Positions 49,291 through 64,000 of a DNA stretch of 64,000 nt are shown here, piece by piece. Every line of letters begins with the position of its first letter. Positions within the stretch are counted from its first letter, which is position 1. A model generated the notes under the pieces. It had not been told where the DNA came from, did no database searches, and saw nothing but the letters and a program-made list of their open reading frames with translations. The position numbers were made by a program, and so were the translations under genes. The stretch comes from Taeniopygia guttata (lineage: Eukaryota > Chordata > Aves > Passeriformes > Estrildidae), in contig NC_133043.1 of NCBI RefSeq assembly GCF_048771995.1, positions 8,016,501 to 8,080,500 on the forward strand, in the 5' to 3' direction.

Positions 49291-51514
49291 TAAGAGAGAG
49301 GCTGTGTAAGAATTTGGCTCCAATTTCTATGCTCCAGGCTCTGCTGGTTTTTACCACTCAGAGCCATTGCCCAGAGCTGGAGGAGGATGAGGGTGCCCCA
49401 GGGATTGCTCTGGCCACAGCGTGTTCCCATTCCCAGCTCTCCAGAGCAGCTGCCATCTCGGGCTCACTGCTGGCTGCCCTGGGAGGAAAACAAACAGAGC
49501 CTCCAGCTCACCAATGGGATGGAAAGTTTTACTTGCTGGGGCTGGCACTCTCCCACTTTAGCAGCTATGAAATACCCAAGTGAGGCACTCATTTTCCATG
49601 CCTGCTCTTCCTGGGTGTCTTGCTTCCCAAGAGACAGGAAAGCAGCAGCAGGGGAAAACCCCATGCTATTCCCTACCATGGAGCATTAAATGGGAGCTTT
49701 TCCTCCTCCTGCTGGCCTGTGCCAGTGGCTGATCCCTGTCCCTGGAGTCCAGCCACCTGCAGCCCTGTCCCCAAGGTCTCGGGGGCACTGAGCTCAGCTC
49801 TCCCTCTGCCAGGATACTCCTGCAGCCCTTGCCTGCTTTCCCATGTGTGGGTTTCATCACAGCCTCTCCCTGCAGGAGGAGTTTGGCCGTGTCCCGGGGC
49901 TCCCGTGCGTGAAGGACGGAGGCAGAGGAAGGCAGCTGTGGGTTTGCCATCACTGTGCAGGATCCCTGTCACTCTTATGAGGTGAGGAGACCTTCGTGGG
50001 GACCAGCACTAGCTGAGCCCCCAGGGGAAATTTGGGAGTTGATTGCTCCCAGCTTTGGTGCTGGAGAGGGAGCCCAGCACCCGTTTTAATGCAGGAGCAG
50101 AAAATAATCACATGGAGGGCAGCAATTCCCTCATGTGCTGCTGCCTCCGGGCTTCCCCCTCCCTGGGGAGCTGCTTCTGCACTGCTGCATCCCCATGAAG
50201 CTGATCCCTTGGGCCAGATTTTGCTTGTGGTGGGGTCTAAGGGGAGGGTTGTGTTCAGGACTCCAAGAGCCAAGGGAGATGCAAAAGTGTCCCTGTCCCT
50301 GACTGTTGCTTTGGGAATGGGCTGCCAGTGTGATCCTGTTGCAGAAGGGGCTGGTGGGATCTCAGTCACTCATCTGGTTGCTCAAGTGATGTTGCCTAAG
50401 GAGAGCAGAGCTGGAGGAGTCTGGTGATTGGGATCTCGGGCAGGGAGAGGAACCAGGCCTGTGGATCAAGCTGGCATTTTGCAGCCAGTGACACCATTCC
50501 CGTGGCCATGGCTGTCCTGGGGGACAAGAGATGCTAATGAGACTTGTGTGAGTCCCCTGGGCACTGGCACATGGTCAAACAGAGAGGGCTATGCCTCCCT
50601 TTGATTGCCCTCCTAGTCCCTAATAGGATCTGGGACTTGTTCTGTTGCACTCTGATGGAATTATTTTTCCTGCAAAGCAAGCCCTGCCTGGTAGAGCTGG
50701 CTGCAGGGGCCCGTGGGAGGGGATTTCTTGAAGAATTAACCACGTCTTGGCTGTTAAGCTTCCCTCTCCTTGCACGTGGTGCCAGGGGGGATTCAGTCTC
50801 CCAGCCTCGTGTGTGCATGCACGTGCCAGAGGGGAATGTCCTGCATCTCCCCTTCATGGGGCACCCCAACACATGACGGGTCCACATGGGAGCTGTGGGC
50901 ATGTGGGGAAGTGGATCAGATGTTTTCAGGCCTTGTGCACCCCTCCCTTCCCACCCTGTCCAGGCAAGAAGACCTCCTTGCAGACATCCCCTGCTGTCTC
51001 CCCTTGTCTCCCTTGCCACACTGGGAGGGTTGGTGTTCCCATGTGCTGCAGCTGTGTGCCATGGGCCTGGCCAGGGTTTCCTGGGATCCCCCATATTTCC
51101 AAGGCACATGGTCAGGCTCATCCAGGCAGGGTGTGAAACCTGGGTGTCCCACAGGCATGTGCTGGGGTGATGGGGATGCTCTGACCTGGTCACTGTTGCC
51201 ATCCCTGCCCTACTCCCAGCAGGTGAAGGGATGGTGTTGGTGATCCCCAGGGGACTGGGAGTGAGTGGTTAATGTAAGCCTTCCAAATGTGGTTAATGTA
51301 AGCCTTCCTGTCCACCCAAACTCAGGGATGGGATGTGGGTTTTGGGGACACAGCAGCTGGGTTCATGTTGGCAAGGTCTCACCAGCACAGCCAGAGACAC
51401 AGGGGGCTCAGTCTGGTGACGTCCCACTGATGAGGCCCCATCTCCTACTAGGACCCAGCCTTTCCTCACACACAAGCTGCTGGGGGAACACTTCTCCGCC
51501 TGCATTCTGCCAAG

Positions 51515-59060
<7,546 letters not shown>

Positions 59061-60475
59061 CCCTGCTGGCAGGGACGGGGCTGCCACTGGTGATGTTTTC
59101 CATGGGGTGGGTTCTGCCCAGCCTGTGGGAGATGGTGCTGGCAGACCCTGGGCATGGCTCCATCCTCAGGGATGCTGGGTTTGGGGTACCCCTTGCTCAA
59201 CGCTGGGGGAGCAGGGCTGAGCCAGCCCTGCCTTGAACCCCTTTGGGGCTCCCTCCTGATGCTGGGAAGTTGTAACTGGTTTGGGGACTGACTCTGGCTG
59301 CTGCCTGTGTGGGGAAGGGGCTGAAGGAAGCGGGATTTTGGTGTATCCATGGCCAGACTGGACTCCCGGTCCTGGGGTGAAGTTGCTGAAGTCTCCAGCC
59401 TGTGTCTCTGCCTGCCTGGGGCCCTGTCCCACCTCGGTGCCCCTGCAGCGCTGCAGCTCATACTGTGAACACAACCCCCTTTTTGCAGGGGCACTTTTTT
59501 TATCCACAGCTCTTTAGGCCCAGGGTTTCTCCATTTTGGGCTCCCTCAAGTCTGTCGTGGCTCCAAGATGTTCAAGGCTGAGCTTCAAAGATGTTTTTCA
59601 GTCCTGTTCCCCCTGAGGTCCCCAAGGAGGCTTGTGCCTTCCCACCTGGCTCCTCACTGGGTGGAGAGGCAGGACTTGGGACAGGGGGCTTTTCTTTCCC
59701 TTATTTCAGTGAAATTCTCCTTTGGGAAGGGGAGGAGTGGCCAGGACTGTGTTTGTAGTGCCATGGTGGGAGGCAGACATGGAGAAAAACCCCCTGGGGG
59801 GCTCGTGTGGCTGCTTCTGGAGCCCACAGACCTCTCAGGAAGGTGTTGGTGCTCCCACCTTCTGCCTCGAGTCCCTGCTGTTTCCCCTTCCCCTTTTTCA
59901 AAGCGTGGAGACCCAGGCAGCCCTTCCTTCCTCCAGTGCTGCTGGTCAGGTGGAGAAGTGCAGGATGGGGCAGCCACCTTCCCTCTTCCCTGCCCAAGGC
60001 TGCACATCCCCACCTGCCCCCAGCCTGGGCTGCTCTCCCCAGCAGCTCCTCCTTCCCCCAGCCATGGCACGAAGGCAGGTCCTTCCTGGGGTCCAGGTGA
60101 CCCCTCTGGGCTGGTTTGGACCCAGGCTGCTGCCAGGCTGTCTCTCCCCTGAGATGTGTTGCTTTGGTGCTGGAGGCCTCAGTGCTTTTAAGTGGGGGTA
60201 GGTGGGAATGTCCCAGTTGGGGTGTCCTGGGATGGATTTTGAAGGGCTGAGAGCCTGGCTCCCTCTCCACAGCCACTTGCAGAGTGAGCCCAGGAGATCT
60301 GCATCCCTCCCTGCATCCCTCCCTCCACCCTGGGCCAGTTTTCAGCCCCACTCTGTCCCTCCAGCTGCTGCTCCAGCCAAAGACACACACCTCACCTCAC
60401 TTGTCTCTTTTTGATACTTTTTTAAAAAGCTGTGGGTTTCCCCCCATCCTTAATAAATTTCTACCTGTATTTAAT
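59061..60475 (+). other. RHBDF2: RHBDF2 3' UTR
   Basis: About 1.4 kb of GC-rich non-coding sequence from the stop codon to just past the AATAAA at 60452, followed by a GT-rich stretch expected of a cleavage region. Confidence 0.8.
60452..60457 (+). promoter_or_regulatory. RHBDF2: RHBDF2 poly(A) signal
   Basis: AATAAA with T/GT-rich sequence within 60 bases downstream. No earlier canonical hexamer in the 3' UTR was noticed. Confidence 0.75.
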
Positions 60476-60600
60476 GAGATGCACAAGGTCTCTTCTCCCT
60501 TCTTGGGTGTGGGGATGCAGCACTTTTGGGGGATTCTGGTTGTTCTGGTGATGGCTGATGTGGCAGGGAGGGAGGTCGAGCTGGGCTGGTGCCTTGATGG

Positions 60601-60835
60601 GCCACTCAAACCCCTCCCTGGGAGGAGACAGGGTTTGGAGGGTCTCTAGCAGGAGGAGAAGCCAAACATTTGGATCCATGGAACCTCCTGATCCTGCCTG
60701 AGGGCAGAGTCACCCCTGCCTTTATCCCACCCTTCACTGAATGACCTGAGGATGGATTTGCCCCTCCTCCCCTGAGGCTGAGGTGCCCCAAAAGGTCCTG
60801 GATTGCTGCCCTCAAACCAGCTGGTGCCCTCCCTC
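60601..60835. repeat. Local duplication, copy 1
   Basis: A 208-base segment starting GCCACTCAAACCCCTCCC matches 62623-62830 with about six differences and no gaps. After a 12-base insertion in this copy, the match continues about 14 bases. It lies between the RHBDF2 and AANAT poly(A) signals. Confidence 0.93.
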
Positions 60836-60909
60836 CAGCCATTGTGCTGAGGTCATGATAAATCAGGGCAGCAACACACATGGGCTGTGTAGAAAATCAC
60901 CACCACATC

Positions 60910-60915
60910 TTTATT
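60910..60915 (-). promoter_or_regulatory. AANAT: Candidate AANAT poly(A) signal
   Basis: TTTATT on the plus strand gives AATAAA on the minus strand, about 1.1 kb past the AANAT stop. It would give converging transcripts about 430 bases apart. Confidence 0.6.
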
Positions 60916-61334
60916 TGCTGCTTTCCAACAACCTGAGTTGTTTGCAGAAGGCTTTTCCTGGTCTGGTTGTGGGTCTGGGACAGGGATGACCATGGTTTGG
61001 ACTGGTTCCCTGGGGAGGCTCCTCAGTGTGCAGCTGAGGGTGGCTGTGGGCTGGGAGTGTGCTCCAAAGGGGCTGGAAGGATGTCTGTGGGCAGGGGGGT
61101 GTCTGCCACGGCCCCTGCCGGGTCTGGGGGTGCTCAGGGAGGGCTGGGCCATGCTGTGCTCCTCTCGGGGTGCTGCTGATGGTGGAGGGGTGTCAGGCTG
61201 TGGCACATGTTTGCAGGGGCTGTGCTGGATGTCTCATGGTGGGTGAAGTGTCCCCAAACCAGCAGAGCCCCCAGCTGTCCCAGGGCAAAGCCATTCCATC
61301 CCAGGGGGCTGGTGGCCCTGCAGCCCACCCAGAC

Positions 61335-61855
61335 CTGCCAGCGCAGCCCAGGCTAAAGCTGAGCCCAGGGAGTTGAGCTTTGCTTTAGCACAGCCCAGGC
61401 TAAAGCTGAGCCCAGGGATCTGAGCTCTGCTTTAGCACAGCCCAGGCTAAAGCTGAGCCCAGGGAGTTGAGCTCTGCTTTAGCACAGCCCAGGCTAAAGC
61501 TGAGCCCAGGGAATTGAGCTCTGCTTTAGCACAGCCCAGGCTAAAGCTGAGCCCAGGGAGTTGAGCTCTGCTTTAGCACAGCCCAGGCTAAAGCTGAGCC
61601 CAGGGAGTTGAGCTCTGCTTTAGCACAGCCCAGGCTAAAGCTGAGCCCAGGGATCTGAGCTCTGCTTTAGCACAGCCCAGGCTAAAGCTGAGCCCAGGGA
61701 TCTGAGCTCTGCTTTAGCACAGCCCAGGCTAAAGCTGAGCCCAGGGATCTGAGCTCTGCTTTAGCACAGCCCAGAGATCTGAGCTCTGCTTTAGCACAGC
61801 CCAGGGAGTTGAGCTCTGCTTTATCACAGCCCAGGCTAAAGCAGAGCCGGGGGAG
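61335..61855. repeat. 47-bp minisatellite in the presumed AANAT 3' UTR
   Basis: About eleven tandem units containing CACAGCCCAGGCTAAAGC then TGAGCCCAGGGAGTTGAGC and TCTGCTTTAG. Two short units near 61760-61820 lack the middle part. Each full unit carries GCTAAAGC and its reverse complement GCTTTAGC. Confidence 0.95.
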
Positions 61856-62031
61856 CTGATGCTCCCAGCAGGATCTGGCAGGAATTCCTGTGCCCAGCCC
61901 TGCAGGGATGGGATGGGGCTGGGCAGCAGATGTGGCAGAGGGAGCAGCTGGAGCCAGGGGCTGGCAGCGGAGGGGATGGAGAGGGGCTGCAGCCCCTCAT
62001 CCCCCGGGCAGGCGGGGCAGGGGCTCAGCAC

Positions 62032-64000
<1,969 letters not shown>

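Larger units (their letters stand above)
41201..51451 (+). other. Presumed RHBDF2 intron 1
   Basis: If the CpG-rich block holds exon 1, this is a 10-kb first intron. It contains an A-rich stretch at 43.01-43.05 kb, a minisatellite at 44.0-44.5 kb, a solo LTR at 46.0-46.6 kb and a 40-bp repeat at 49.1-49.3 kb. No coding exon seen. Confidence 0.6.

Overview
This is vertebrate nuclear DNA, and the organism is almost certainly a bird, probably a passerine. The genes have introns bounded by GT-AG splice sites and vertebrate-type protein sequences. CR1 LINE tails carry the avian 3' end pattern, and there are short solo LTRs with 6-bp target duplications. The GC-rich, minisatellite-dense composition suits an avian microchromosome. 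The gene order PRCD - CYGB - RHBDF2 - AANAT matches the conserved block on human 17q25, so this looks like an ordinary orthologous segment rather than a transferred region.

Layout: 1-8.25 kb is non-coding apart from possible downstream exons of PRCD that I could not find. PRCD coding exon 1 lies on the minus strand at 8253-8326. CYGB (cytoglobin) is on the plus strand in three coding exons (16141-16283, 26460-26691, 27694-27858) and encodes 179 residues. 28-40 kb is non-coding. It holds a candidate distal polyadenylation region at 32.1 kb, a 20/21-bp minisatellite at 36.6-37.3 kb and a 16-bp minisatellite at 39.8-40.2 kb. A CpG-rich block at 40.2-41.2 kb is the likely RHBDF2 promoter and non-coding first exon. 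RHBDF2 (iRhom2, a pseudoprotease) follows on the plus strand with 17 coding exons between 51515 and 59060 (823 residues), including one GC-AG intron. Its poly(A) signal is at 60452. AANAT lies tail-to-tail with it on the minus strand in three exons (62032-63888, 201 residues), with a 47-bp minisatellite in its presumed 3' UTR.

Repeats: two copies of one solo LTR family (46021-46615 and 54042-54659, both with perfect 6-bp duplications) lie in RHBDF2 introns. A different solo LTR is in CYGB intron 1 (19819-20165), and an LTR-like AT-rich element is in CYGB intron 2 (27148-27491). CR1 fragments, microsatellites and at least nine minisatellites account for most long open frames that are not genes.

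The genes do not form an operon-like system. PRCD and AANAT are photoreceptor/pineal genes, CYGB is a globin, and RHBDF2 controls ADAM17 trafficking. No undescribed multi-gene system was found. The observations most worth a second look are the GC-AG intron with a nested decoy donor, the Cys-to-Arg change at CYGB position 83, the LTR 32 bp past an RHBDF2 splice donor, the near-identical 208-bp duplication at AANAT, and the hairpin-capable minisatellite in the AANAT tail.
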